From: Apibacter muscae
Lineage (GTDB): Bacteria > Bacteroidota > Bacteroidia > Flavobacteriales > Weeksellaceae
Direction: 5' to 3'
Length of the DNA stretch: 64,000 nt
Assembly (NCBI RefSeq): GCF_007845635.1
Contig: NZ_SELG01000029.1
Location: 248,001 to 312,000, forward strand
Shown here: positions 34,308-43,775 of the stretch, one piece after another
How positions within the stretch are numbered: the first letter of the stretch is position 1
How the letters are laid out: every line of letters starts with the position of its first letter
Translations under genes and position numbers: made by a program
The notes under the pieces: generated by a model
Database searches by the model: none
What the model was told of the DNA's origin: nothing
The model's input: the letters and a program-made list of their open reading frames with translations, nothing else

Positions 34308-36080
34308 CTAGGTCATTTTTTGGATTAATTCTTCTACTCTATCATAAATTTCTAACAAGGAATCTTGATCCGTGAGATTTGAATATCTTTCAATTTGACT
34401 TTTCAATAATAGTTCTTTCCATTCGTCGGCCAATTCTTCTCCGTAAATTTGAGTTACTTTTTCTTCTAAATCCAAAAGGGATAAATATTGGTCTGCTTGA
34501 TCTATCTTAGCATTAACCACTTCCAGCAATATTTCCTCCACCCAGGTATAAAAGGAATTTTTATCTTCCCCGCGGGTGGCTATTTTTTTTAGTTTAAACA
34601 ATGCCGGTTCCAGATTCTTTTTTCCTTTCGTTTTTTCAACTGTCTTAGGGTTTTTATCTTCTTTATCTATAGGATCTTCATTAAGAACTTTTTTCTTAGA
34701 ATTCTTCTTCTTTCTTAAAATGAAAAATAGGAATAACCCCAAAAGGACAACCACAAAAAGAGCTCCATAAAGAAAGTTGGATTTATTTACTACTACAGAA
34801 TTTTCCTCTGGCTTGGATTGGGAATTTTGGGAGTAATCTAAAAATTCCATTTTTTTCTCTGGCTTATCTTCTACTACCAAAGAGTCTTTATTTTTTTTAT
34901 TTACTCTTTTACTTTCAGAACTTATTTTAAGTTCTATAGGATCGGGAGTTATTGTCTTATATCTTCTTTCAACCGGATCGAAGTAACTGAAAGGCTCTAC
35001 CTTTAATTGATAGTTCCCTCCTTCTTGAGGTACGAGTACATAAGAAGCTTCCAAAGTTCCTTTTAATCCTTGAAGCGTAGGTGTAAATTGTTGTTTAATT
35101 ACAGGTTTATATTCTTCTATGGCTTCGGGTACGCCAACCGAAGGAATTTTTACTAACGATAAATTTCCGGTTCCGGCAACACTTACTTTTAAGTTCGCTA
35201 CTTGGTGTGTATTTAGTTTTACTTTGTCGGTAGTGGCTTTCATCGTAAATTGACCTACCAATCCATAGAAATTCTTGGGAGCTCCTGTAGGTAGGCTTTT
35301 AACGAATAAATGAACAGGATTAGATTTTATATTTATTTCATACTCCTCAAAAAAATTATTAGAGAGTGCTAAGGTTAGTGTAAATGGATCTAAGGTTATA
35401 TTCCCTGGCTGTGAAGGAAAAACTACATACGAGGCTACTACTCGGGAGAAGTATGCTTCTCCATTGATGGTTTCTTGTTGATAGCTGTTATTTTTTTCTT
35501 TTATGGGTTGAACAAACCATCCTTTAAAATTTGGTGGGCTAAGATGGGTTAAACTATTTAAAAATTCAAATTGTTTGGTATAAAATTTTAGTTGAACAAC
35601 TGTGCCTTCATTTACATAAGGAGAAAGGGTAGAAACTTTTAGAATAAGTAAATGATTCTCCTGTTCTTTATGATCATCGGCTTGGTCTTCCGTTTGTTCT
35701 TTAACCTTTATATGAAAAGATTTGGTTTTGTATTTTTTTCCTGCTACGGAAACTGTAGCAGATTCTATATTTAGCCTTCCTACTTTTATGGGGAGTAGGG
35801 TTATTTCTTCTACATATTCCATGGTGGAATTCCCATTTTCTATAAAAATATTGGAACTGGCTTTTCTTTCAATTATTTGTGCATTGGTATACGCGGGTAT
35901 ATCCATTCTCCCTACTTCTTTGTTACTTGGGGTTATGGAAAGCCTATATTGTATTTTAACAGGCTCCTGATAAGTGACTACCGTTTTTTGTGGAATCGCT
36001 TCAAAGGTTATCTGTGCTTGAGTACCTACTATACTTAACCATAGTATAGAAAAGAATAATATGAATTTTTTTGTTACCAA
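34308..36080 (-). CDS. batD: BatD aerotolerance protein
   Basis: Periplasmic/membrane protein of 590 residues. N-terminal signal peptide; repeated beta-rich Ig-like domains opening ITFEAIPQKTVVTYQEPV; one membrane helix near residue 440 (FLYGALFVVVLLGLFLFFIL); lysine-rich cytoplasmic tail. This is the BatD layout. Last of the Bat genes proper, overlapping batC by 7 bp. Bat proteins are linked to oxygen tolerance and envelope integrity; the biochemical role is not settled. Confidence 0.85.
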   Translation of the reverse strand: MVTKKFILFFSILWLSIVGTQAQITFEAIPQKTVVTYQEPVKIQYRLSITPSNKEVGRMDIPAYTNAQIIERKASSNIFIENGNSTMEYVEEITLLPIKVGRLNIESATVSVAGKKYKTKSFHIKVKEQTEDQADDHKEQENHLLILKVSTLSPYVNEGTVVQLKFYTKQFEFLNSLTHLSPPNFKGWFVQPIKEKNNSYQQETINGEAYFSRVVASYVVFPSQPGNITLDPFTLTLALSNNFFEEYEINIKSNPVHLFVKSLPTGAPKNFYGLVGQFTMKATTDKVKLNTHQVANLKVSVAGTGNLSLVKIPSVGVPEAIEEYKPVIKQQFTPTLQGLKGTLEASYVLVPQEGGNYQLKVEPFSYFDPVERRYKTITPDPIELKISSESKRVNKKNKDSLVVEDKPEKKMEFLDYSQNSQSKPEENSVVVNKSNFLYGALFVVVLLGLFLFFILRKKKNSKKKVLNEDPIDKEDKNPKTVEKTKGKKNLEPALFKLKKIATRGEDKNSFYTWVEEILLEVVNAKIDQADQYLSLLDLEEKVTQIYGEELADEWKELLLKSQIERYSNLTDQDSLLEIYDRVEELIQKMT

Positions 36081-36901
36081 TCTTTCTCTTTTTTACTTGT
36101 GGGTTGAGATACTCTTTTATTGATAATTTTTTGCTGTGCTCTTTTTTCCTGCTCTTGCATAGCGCCTAATATACCGTTGTAAAATTCTTGATTTTGCGCT
36201 GTTTCTAAAATTTCTTCTTTTTCGGGTGATGAATGGTTATCTCTTTCTTTCTCTCCTTGGTCTTGCTTTTCATTTCCCTGAACTTTCTGATCATTCTGAA
36301 ATCCTCCCGATTGCCCTTGCTGGTTTCGCTTATCTGCCGTTGGGGGTTGAGAAGGATTTTGTGTTTGATTCTCTTGTTGGTTGGGAGAACTTTTAGGGTC
36401 TTTTTGATTTTGGTTGTTCTGACCTTCTCCAGTGTTCTTTTCCTTTTGCTTTTCTTTCTCTTTCTTTAGTTTTTGTTTCGCTAAAGCATAGTTGTACCTA
36501 GCACTCTCATCCACGGGGTTTAATTTTAATGCCTGCTTAAAACTATCTGCTGCCTTCTGGTATTGCTTTTTTTGGTAATAGGCATCTCCAATATTAAAAT
36601 ATGCTCTTGATTTTTCTATTTTATTCTCGGTAAATTTAATTGATTTTTCGTATTGCTGTATCGCATCTTGATATTTTTGTAATTTAAAAAGAGCATTGCC
36701 TAAATTAAAATTGGACTTGTAAGAATTATCGCCCTCTTGAATGGCTCGCAAATAATTAGCGGCTGCTTCGTCATAAAATTTTTTTTCATAGGCTTGGTTA
36801 CCCTCCAGCCTATATTTCCTTGATTTATTTTGAGAAAACAAACTAAAAGACAAAGAAAAAATAATAATTAAAACTAATATTAATTTTATTTTTGAAAACA
36901 T
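36074..36901 (-). CDS. batC: BatC, TPR protein
   Basis: 275 residues: signal peptide, then three or four tetratricopeptide repeats (residues about 30-140, such as SNFNLGNALFKLQKYQDAI and AYFNIGDAYYQKKQYQKAA), then a Gln/Asn/Glu/Lys-rich low-complexity tail. Typical BatC/BatE-type scaffold of the Bat complex. It overlaps batD and follows batB by 18 bp. Confidence 0.85.
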   Translation of the reverse strand: MFSKIKLILVLIIIFSLSFSLFSQNKSRKYRLEGNQAYEKKFYDEAAANYLRAIQEGDNSYKSNFNLGNALFKLQKYQDAIQQYEKSIKFTENKIEKSRAYFNIGDAYYQKKQYQKAADSFKQALKLNPVDESARYNYALAKQKLKKEKEKQKEKNTGEGQNNQNQKDPKSSPNQQENQTQNPSQPPTADKRNQQGQSGGFQNDQKVQGNEKQDQGEKERDNHSSPEKEEILETAQNQEFYNGILGAMQEQEKRAQQKIINKRVSQPTSKKEKDW

Positions 36902-36919
36902 TAAAACAAATGTACTTTA

Positions 36920-37933
36920 TTATATGTTAAAATCATTTTTATAATTTGTTAAAGAAACAATAATTAATAAAATTAGTGCAATACTAATAAATATTTGAAA
37001 ATATTGTTTATGATCATAGGTATAACTTGACGATTGCTCTTTTTTCTTTAACGAGTCAATGGACTTTAAAACTTCTTTAGAAATTTCACTGGAGGAATAG
37101 TCCCCATGAAAGTATGCTCCACCCGTTTCAGAGGCTAATTTTTTCAAAGAATTATCGTCTAATTTCGTTAGTACTATTTCTCCGTTTCTATCTTTTTTAA
37201 AATCCAAATCGTTACCTGTAGTATGCATAGGGATAGGCGCTCCTTGGGTAGTACCTATTCCTATTGAAAAAATGGTAATTTTTTCTTTCTTTGCTGCCTG
37301 TATGGATGAATTCAATTCTCCTTCATGAATTTCTCCGTCGGATACCAGTACAATGGCTTTAGATGTATTAGAAACATCTGATAGCATTTTAGAGGTTTCC
37401 AAGATCGCATCTGCAATGTTAGTCCCTTGTTGGGTGATGAGTCCAGTATCTACACTGTTTAAATACAGTTCAGCAGCTGCATAATCGTTGGACAATGGCA
37501 TGACTGAATAAGAATGTCCCGCAAAAATGACAATGCCTACCCTTCCACCGTCCAAACCGTTTAAAATATCATCTAATATTTTTTTTGCTTTTTCAATTCT
37601 TGAAGGAATGATATCTTGGGCATCCATGGATTTAGAGACATCAATCACAAATACTACATCTATGCCTTCCCTTTTTATTTCTTTTTTTTCTATTCCTCCT
37701 AAAACATTAACTAATCCTACCATAAGTGAAAGCACTGCAAAAATTATGAGTACATTATCAATGATAAATTTTTTTAAATTTACTTTCCCTAAGATTCGTT
37801 GCCTTAGTTTAGGCTCTACCCATCTATTGATAGATTTAGTTTTCCATTGGTGCAAATAAAGAATTCTCCCAATTAAAACAGGGATTATCAATAATAAATA
37901 AAAATATGATGTTTTCTCAAATTCCCAGCCCAT
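36920..37933 (-). CDS. batB: BatB, von Willebrand factor A protein
   Basis: 337 residues; two N-terminal helices, a vWA domain about residues 88-290 with the metal-binding MIDAS start VFVIDVSKSMDAQD and the later VLVSDGEIHEGE, then a C-terminal helix. Paralogue of the preceding gene batA, 11 bp away. Acts in the inner membrane as part of the Bat complex. Confidence 0.88.
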   Translation of the reverse strand: MGWEFEKTSYFYLLLIIPVLIGRILYLHQWKTKSINRWVEPKLRQRILGKVNLKKFIIDNVLIIFAVLSLMVGLVNVLGGIEKKEIKREGIDVVFVIDVSKSMDAQDIIPSRIEKAKKILDDILNGLDGGRVGIVIFAGHSYSVMPLSNDYAAAELYLNSVDTGLITQQGTNIADAILETSKMLSDVSNTSKAIVLVSDGEIHEGELNSSIQAAKKEKITIFSIGIGTTQGAPIPMHTTGNDLDFKKDRNGEIVLTKLDDNSLKKLASETGGAYFHGDYSSSEISKEVLKSIDSLKKKEQSSSYTYDHKQYFQIFISIALILLIIVSLTNYKNDFNI

Positions 37934-37944
37934 CTTAATCTATT

Positions 37945-38952
37945 TTAAGCAATTGATTTATAAACAAACCCTCTTAATAATAACTCGATTAATAAAATTA
38001 TAAATGCGGGTATTAAAAATAATCTATACTTTTCAGTGTAGTTATAATGTTTCCTATTGTTAATCTCTGATTTTTCCAATCGATTGATCTGATCGTAAAT
38101 GTCTTGAAGACTTTGTGCATCTGTAGCTCTAAAATATTTTCCTCCTGTTTTTTGGGCTATTTCTTTTAATAAATCTTCGTCTATTTCTACTTTTTGTTGT
38201 TCAAAAAATATTTCACCGGAATAAGGATTCATGCTAGTTGGATATAATGCTAATCCATTCGATCCTACTCCAATGGTATATACTTTAATTCCGTATTTTT
38301 TTGCTATGTCTGCAGCCATTAGAGGCTTTATAAATCCATCATTATCAACTCCATCCGTCATTAATATAACTACTTTAGATTTTGTTTTACTATCTTTTAA
38401 ATGACTGACCGCTGTTGCTAAACCTACCCCAATAGCAGTATCTCCTTCCAAGGTTTGTGTTTGCAATGCATCCATCTGCTGAATTAAAATATTTCTATCA
38501 ATAGTTAATGGAACCAAGCTCAATGCTTCCCCGGCGTAAGCTATTAAACCTATTCTATCCACCGGTCGGTTTTTTACAAAATTTTTGGCTACTTTTTTTA
38601 ATGCCGTTAGACGATCTGGATCCAAATCTTTAGCTAGCATACTTAAAGAGACATCCACCGTTAACATTATATCAATCCCTTTGTTGTTATTTAAAGTTTC
38701 AGATACATGAACTTTTCTGGGTCTTGCCAATGCAACTATTAGTAAAAAGATTGTACATAATCTTAACCAAAAGCATACGGGTCTTAATCTTTCAAAGATA
38801 GTTTTCTCGCTACGGAATTTTGATAAATTAGGAATAAAAATAGAATTTTGCTTTTTCCTCTTCCTATACTTAAGAAGAATAAATAACGGAACTATTAACA
38901 ATAAAATTAAAACCCAAGAATTGGCAAATTCCAAATTAGTACGCATGATCAT
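37945..38952 (-). CDS. batA: BatA, von Willebrand factor A protein
   Basis: 335 residues; N-terminal helices, then a vWA domain with MIDAS residues in LTVDVSLSMLAKDL and ILMTDGVDNDG, and a C-terminal helix. The motif GVGLATAVSHLKDSKTKSKV is typical of BatA. It overlaps the upstream gene by 17 bp, a sign of translational coupling. Confidence 0.88.
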   Translation of the reverse strand: MIMRTNLEFANSWVLILLLIVPLFILLKYRKRKKQNSIFIPNLSKFRSEKTIFERLRPVCFWLRLCTIFLLIVALARPRKVHVSETLNNNKGIDIMLTVDVSLSMLAKDLDPDRLTALKKVAKNFVKNRPVDRIGLIAYAGEALSLVPLTIDRNILIQQMDALQTQTLEGDTAIGVGLATAVSHLKDSKTKSKVVILMTDGVDNDGFIKPLMAADIAKKYGIKVYTIGVGSNGLALYPTSMNPYSGEIFFEQQKVEIDEDLLKEIAQKTGGKYFRATDAQSLQDIYDQINRLEKSEINNRKHYNYTEKYRLFLIPAFIILLIELLLRGFVYKSIA

Positions 38953-39868
38953 CTTTGTCCATTAAAAAATCCGTATTAGACTCACTTATAAATTTTTTAG
39001 CCATCTGGGTATGCTGTACAGTCTCTTTTATTGTAGGTTTTGATTTGGCAAACTTTGCTAAATCTGCCGCTTGAAAAATATTTTTTAAATCATTTTTCTG
39101 TTCCTCTTTAATTTTAAAATTCTTTTCTAAATAAAGAATCAAATCTTCCGAAAATAATTGTGTTGCTCCAACCTTCCATCTTTGCTCTATATATTCTTTT
39201 AATATCAATACCATTTCGGAATAATATTTTTTACTTAAACCTTTACTTAAGTAGTCTGATTTTTCAAGCTTATTTAATTTATTTAGTGCAAGTTTATATG
39301 GATATAAAATTTTATCTCCTTTTATTTTTTTCTTCTTAATTTCAATAAAATAGAGAACCATAACTATTAAGATTACAACAATCATAATGAAAGCCATGAG
39401 TATATAAACCCAATATTGTTTTACATAATCTTGGAATATTTTAGGTTCTTGAACAATAGGGTAAATATCATACAAAGGTTGCTTCGTTGAATCCACCACC
39501 ATAGAATCAATAATAAGTTTATATTCAGGGGAAAAATATTCTTTAGAATTGATTTGAACTTTCTGAGAGGGGACAGTAAAAATTCCTGGTTCGTATGCTG
39601 AGAATTTAATGCTATCTATGTAAGTGTAAATTCCTTCTTTGAATAAGGTATCCCTTTTATTTTCAAGTATTTCTAAATGATAGCTAAGTGTATCTTTAAT
39701 TTCAGGAAATACTATAGCCTCGTTTTTACTTGCTTTAACTTCTAATTTTAAAACCACTTCCTCCCCGTACTTAATTTTCTTCGAGGATATTGAAGATGTT
39801 AGCGGATTTTGAGAATTCACGAATACTGAAAAAAGGGAAAAACAGAATATGACTACGATTAACCTCAT
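38936..39868 (-). CDS. Bat operon membrane protein, BatD-like N-terminal domain
   Basis: 310 residues: signal peptide, Ig-like beta domain (KIKYGEEVVLKLEVKA), a single membrane helix near residue 158 (YWVYILMAFIMIVVILIV) and a cytoplasmic helical domain (YYSEMVLILKEYIEQRW). It occupies the place between DUF58 and batA where Bacteroidota carry this conserved but poorly characterised gene. Starts 4 bp after the DUF58 gene. Confidence 0.75.
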   Translation of the reverse strand: MRLIVVIFCFSLFSVFVNSQNPLTSSISSKKIKYGEEVVLKLEVKASKNEAIVFPEIKDTLSYHLEILENKRDTLFKEGIYTYIDSIKFSAYEPGIFTVPSQKVQINSKEYFSPEYKLIIDSMVVDSTKQPLYDIYPIVQEPKIFQDYVKQYWVYILMAFIMIVVILIVMVLYFIEIKKKKIKGDKILYPYKLALNKLNKLEKSDYLSKGLSKKYYSEMVLILKEYIEQRWKVGATQLFSEDLILYLEKNFKIKEEQKNDLKNIFQAADLAKFAKSKPTIKETVQHTQMAKKFISESNTDFLMDKDDHAY

Positions 39869-39871
39869 AGT

Positions 39872-40738
39872 TTAATGACGTTCTTTAAAATAGTTAAATA
39901 ATTCTTTTATATAATCTTGATCCGTAGCTATATTTATAAAACCAGATCCACATTTAGTAAATACATTTTTCGTTTGTAATAATAATTTTTTATATTCCTT
40001 TGAATATTGTTCTCGTATACTTTTGTTAGACGTATTTACCCATTTTAAATCTCCTGTTTCCAAATCTTTTAGATGAGCCCAACCAATATCTGGAAAATTT
40101 AGTTCAACTCTATCGTAAATTCTAATTCCTGTTACTTGATGTTTTTTTGATAAAATACAAAGTTTTTTTTCATAATCGCCTATATCAAAATCAGATATTA
40201 AAAATATAGAAGCCTTTCTTTTTATAGTTTTTAATAAGAAATCTATACACAAGTTTAGATTTGCTGATTTATTAATTGATTTTATATCAAGTATTGTCTT
40301 AATTATATGAATAACTTGAGCATTCCCTTTTTTGGGGGGTATAAAAGCTTCAATTTTATCAGAAAATAAAATTAATCCTACTTTATCATTGTTTTTAATT
40401 GCAGAAAAAGCAAGTATTGCACTTATTTCAGCAGCAGTTTCATTTTTGAATTGTTTACGAGTACCAAAATTCATGGAGCCACTAACATCTATTAATAAAA
40501 TCGATGTCATTTCTCTTTCTTCTTCAAAAATTTTAACTAGAGGTTCATGAAAATGCGCAGTTTTATTCCAATCAATTTTTCTTACATCATCACCAAATTG
40601 ATAGGGTCTCAGTTCAGAGAATGTCATTCCTACTCCTTTAAATGAACTATTGTATTCTCCTAGAAAGGAGGAATTCAACCTTCGTTTGGATTTGAGTTCA
40701 ATTAACTTAATTTTTTTTAAAACCTCTTCAGCCGTCAC
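39872..40738 (-). CDS. DUF58 domain protein of the Bat operon
   Basis: 288 residues. The DUF58 signature is RPYQFGDDVRKIDWNKTA (about residues 44-61), followed by a vWA-like fold with ILLIDVSGSMNFGT. DUF58 proteins act with MoxR ATPases and vWA proteins in a chaperone-like assembly. Second gene of the operon, 41 bp after moxR. Confidence 0.88.
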   Translation of the reverse strand: MTAEEVLKKIKLIELKSKRRLNSSFLGEYNSSFKGVGMTFSELRPYQFGDDVRKIDWNKTAHFHEPLVKIFEEEREMTSILLIDVSGSMNFGTRKQFKNETAAEISAILAFSAIKNNDKVGLILFSDKIEAFIPPKKGNAQVIHIIKTILDIKSINKSANLNLCIDFLLKTIKRKASIFLISDFDIGDYEKKLCILSKKHQVTGIRIYDRVELNFPDIGWAHLKDLETGDLKWVNTSNKSIREQYSKEYKKLLLQTKNVFTKCGSGFINIATDQDYIKELFNYFKERH

Positions 40739-40779
40739 TTTTATAGTATTTATTTACAACAATACATTTGAATAAAGCT

Positions 40780-41784
40780 TTAAGGCGCTACTATTGCAGC
40801 TAATATCTCATCAATTAAATTTTCTGAAGTTATATTTTCAGCTTCAGCCTCATAACTTACCCCCACTCTATGTCTTAGGACATCCTTAGCAACAGCTTTA
40901 ACATCCTCGGGAATTACAAATCCTCTCTGATTTAAAAATGCATGTGCTTTAGCCGCCATAGCCATACTTATACTCCCTCTGGGGGAAGCACCATACATGA
41001 TATAGGGAGAAAGATTTTCTAATTCATATTTTTTAGGATAACGTGTAGCAAATGTTAGGTCTAAAATATAACTTTCAATTTTCTCATCCATATAAATGCT
41101 TTTCACCAATTCTCGTGCTTCAAAAATTTTTTCAACATTTAATATCTCTCTCACCTGATATTTATCTTTGCTCATGTTTTGTCTAAGAATCGTTCTTTCT
41201 TCTTCAAATTCAGGATAATTAATTACACATTTTAACATAAATCTATCAACTTGAGCTTCAGGCAAAACATATGTCCCTTCTTGATCTATAGGATTTTGAG
41301 TAGCTAAAACTAAAAATGGATCTTGCAATTGGAACGTTTCATCACCAATAGTCACCTGCTTCTCCTGCATAGCCTCTAGCAATGCTGATTGAACTTTAGC
41401 TGGTGCTCTATTAATTTCATCAGCCAATATAAAATTGGCAAATATTGGTCCTTTTTTAACCTTAAAATCGTTGTCTTTTATATTATAAATTAAAGTCCCT
41501 ATCACATCCGCAGGAAGTAAATCGGGAGTAAATTGAATTCTAGAGAATTCTCCGTCTAAAGCATCCGATAACGTTTTTATAGCCAAAGTTTTTGCTAAGC
41601 CCGGTACTCCCTCTAACAATATATGCCCATTGGCTAAAAGTCCTATTAATAAGCGAGTGATCATATATTTCTGCCCTACAATTACCTGATTCACTTCTTT
41701 AATTAAGAAAGAGAAATCCTTACTTTTTTCTTGAACTTTTTCAATCAAAATTTTAATATCCTCAGAAGCTGTTAAATAATTCAT
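40780..41784 (-). CDS. MoxR-family AAA+ ATPase
   Basis: 334 residues. Walker A is LEGVPGLAKT, Walker B LADEINRAP, sensor motif VLATQNPIDQEGTYVLPEAQ and arginine-finger region YGASPRGSI. First gene of the Bat operon, presumably the energy-using component that remodels the vWA partners in the cytoplasm. Confidence 0.92.
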   Translation of the reverse strand: MNYLTASEDIKILIEKVQEKSKDFSFLIKEVNQVIVGQKYMITRLLIGLLANGHILLEGVPGLAKTLAIKTLSDALDGEFSRIQFTPDLLPADVIGTLIYNIKDNDFKVKKGPIFANFILADEINRAPAKVQSALLEAMQEKQVTIGDETFQLQDPFLVLATQNPIDQEGTYVLPEAQVDRFMLKCVINYPEFEEERTILRQNMSKDKYQVREILNVEKIFEARELVKSIYMDEKIESYILDLTFATRYPKKYELENLSPYIMYGASPRGSISMAMAAKAHAFLNQRGFVIPEDVKAVAKDVLRHRVGVSYEAEAENITSENLIDEILAAIVAP

Positions 41785-41936
41785 ATTATATTATTAAGAC
41801 AAACAAATGTCCAGAATTTTATTGAATTTTACTACTAATGAATCGTTAATTTATTTATCTTAAATTAACGATCAACCACCTTTAGATGGCAAGATATTTG
41901 CAAAGCCCTAAACGCACTAATCATCTTTATTAAAAA

Positions 41937-42629
41937 ATGAAAAATACTTTACTCTTATACTTTTTTTCAATTCCATTATTATTAATTTCTCAAGTGGGAA
42001 TTGAAACTGATAAACCTGAAGCTACCTTAGATATTAATGGAGATCTTATCATAAGAAAAGCAGAATATGCTATTGATTATCATGATAAAGGATTTTACAA
42101 TATTGTGACTGATAGTACAGGAAAAATATATAAAGATGACTTTATACCAAGTAGTTATTCCTATTATTTAGGATTTGATCCTATGGCAAGTAACCACACT
42201 GAGGAACTCCCAACTCCTTTAGTTCCTGGATATATTACAACTATTTATGGTGTATCCGTAGGGGCTTGTCATGGAAATGTTGTTGAGTTTACCTTAACCT
42301 ATAAAGGTATTGATCTTTTATCTGCTAATATACATAGATTTTCAGCTGAAAATAGAGATGGAACTGAAGTTGTTGTTAATGGAGGATCTGTTATCATTGA
42401 AGGAATTAACGAAAGTAAATTATATTCCAATTCTTTAGAAAATTTACCTACTCCACCATCAGGATGTGGCGATGATTATGGACATAAATTATCTGCAACT
42501 ATTGTTGATGGAGTAAAAAAATTATCTGTTACTTATTTAGATTTGCCTGTCTATTATCCTGATGCTGGTACTTTTACTGTCACCAATGTATCTAGAATTA
42601 AATACATACCAACAAATTTAAAAAAATAG
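41937..42629 (+). CDS. Secreted surface protein with VGIxTxxPxATLDI opening
   Basis: 230 residues. Signal peptide of about 19 residues, then VGIETDKPEATLDINGD, the start seen in many flavobacterial surface and tail-fibre-like proteins. The rest is beta-rich with two Cys (ACHGN and SGCGDD). No enzyme motif. Stands alone, divergent from moxR, with a 150-bp upstream region. Function unknown. Confidence 0.7.
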   Translation: MKNTLLLYFFSIPLLLISQVGIETDKPEATLDINGDLIIRKAEYAIDYHDKGFYNIVTDSTGKIYKDDFIPSSYSYYLGFDPMASNHTEELPTPLVPGYITTIYGVSVGACHGNVVEFTLTYKGIDLLSANIHRFSAENRDGTEVVVNGGSVIIEGINESKLYSNSLENLPTPPSGCGDDYGHKLSATIVDGVKKLSVTYLDLPVYYPDAGTFTVTNVSRIKYIPTNLKK

Positions 42630-42729
42630 TTATCTATGATATTTGTTTAATATCATTCATTTAACATGAACCTTTGTCTGAATGTATATTTTATAAAAAT
42701 ATCTACTTTTTTCAGACTTTTTAATGTAT

Positions 42730-43599
42730 CTACTTTAGCATCCATTGTTTTGGAGTTATTCCATATTTTTTTTTAAAAGCTTCTATAAAGTGACTAGGAT
42801 TTGTATAGCCTAAATCGTAGGCTATTTCCTTAACGCTTTTTAATTTTAGATCTAATTTTTCTTTTCCAATTTCCAACTTAGTATCCAGAATGTAAGTTGA
42901 AAAGGATTTCCCAATAATCTTTTTAAAACCTTCTTTTATTTTGTATTCACTTAAATGTACCTGATTGGATAATTCTTTTAATGTAGGAGGACTTGCTATG
43001 TTTTCTAAAATACATTCTTTAATCTCCTGAATTTTTGAAACAATGTTTTCCTGACTAATTGATTGATTTTTTATTAAATTATTTTCATTATCTGAAAAAT
43101 AAAAAAGAAATATTTCTATTATTTTAGTTTTTAAATAAATATTTTTAAATTCCTCGTCTATAATAAAATCTTTCAGTTGAGACAAAATTTGTCTTTCTCG
43201 AATACCCAATAATTTTTCTCTAAATAAACATTTATATTCCGCATTTTCATAGAAAGGTAATTTATATGTATACTCACTAAAAATTTTTTCTAATTCTTGG
43301 ATCTTAATTACTATAATAATTAAGTTTGATTTTTTAGCTAAGCTTATGTTAATTGGCACATTTTGCTTGGGATGAAAAATTAACAAGGTGCTTTCTTTTT
43401 CCATGAAATATATTTCATTTCTTGCAAAATGAAAGGTTGCTGTTCCTTTTATGCAAAAATACATTTGTACAAACTCTTTTTCTACAGGTTTAGAAATAGT
43501 ATCTGTTACATCTGTATAGTTATCAATTTGTGCTAAATATAATTTATCACTAATCTTGTTTTCTCTTATCCTACTTTTAAAGGTATTTTTTAAATCCAT
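42730..43599 (-). CDS. AraC-family transcriptional regulator, divergent from hemA
   Basis: 289 residues. The N-terminal half is a cupin-like sensor (YFCIKGTATFHFARNEIYFM). The C-terminal 100 residues are the AraC double helix-turn-helix: LKELSNQVHLSEYKIKEGFK and VKEIAYDLGYTNPSHFIEAF, closing KKYGITPKQWM. It is transcribed away from hemA, so it may control heme synthesis. The shared 18-bp element lies in its promoter (its -33 TTTG is within the element, minus strand 43680-43677, with a TATCTTTA box 16 bp further on). The link to heme is inferred from the context. Confidence 0.88.
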   Translation of the reverse strand: MDLKNTFKSRIRENKISDKLYLAQIDNYTDVTDTISKPVEKEFVQMYFCIKGTATFHFARNEIYFMEKESTLLIFHPKQNVPINISLAKKSNLIIIVIKIQELEKIFSEYTYKLPFYENAEYKCLFREKLLGIRERQILSQLKDFIIDEEFKNIYLKTKIIEIFLFYFSDNENNLIKNQSISQENIVSKIQEIKECILENIASPPTLKELSNQVHLSEYKIKEGFKKIIGKSFSTYILDTKLEIGKEKLDLKLKSVKEIAYDLGYTNPSHFIEAFKKKYGITPKQWMLK

Positions 43600-43662
43600 A
43601 AAATATATTAAAAAAAAGCTATTAAGCCTTGATTAATAATTATTCAATGTATTAAAGATATA

Positions 43663-43680
43663 ATTTAGATTAATTACAAA
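43663..43680. promoter_or_regulatory. 18-bp element shared with the heme receptor promoter (copy 2)
   Basis: ATTTAGATTAATTACAAA, identical to 12153-12170. It covers the likely -33 box of the AraC gene and lies about 110 bp upstream of the hemA start. Confidence 0.6.
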
Positions 43681-43699
43681 CAAATAATTTTTAATTTTT

Positions 43700-43730
43700 A
43701 CAGGTATTTTTTTTTATCTATAGGTATTTT
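43700..43730 (+). promoter_or_regulatory. Direct repeats at the hemA promoter, probable AraC-type site
   Basis: ACAGGTATTTT (43700-43710) and ATAGGTATTTT (43720-43730) differ at one base and are spaced 20 bp start to start, close to two helical turns. The second overlaps the -33 box (TTTG 43728-43731) of a promoter with -7 box TAGATTTG at 43748-43755. This is the layout of AraC-family activator half-sites. Confidence 0.6.
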
Positions 43731-43775
43731 GCATGTAGGAGAAAACCTAGATTTGCCAATGAAAAATTTTTAACG

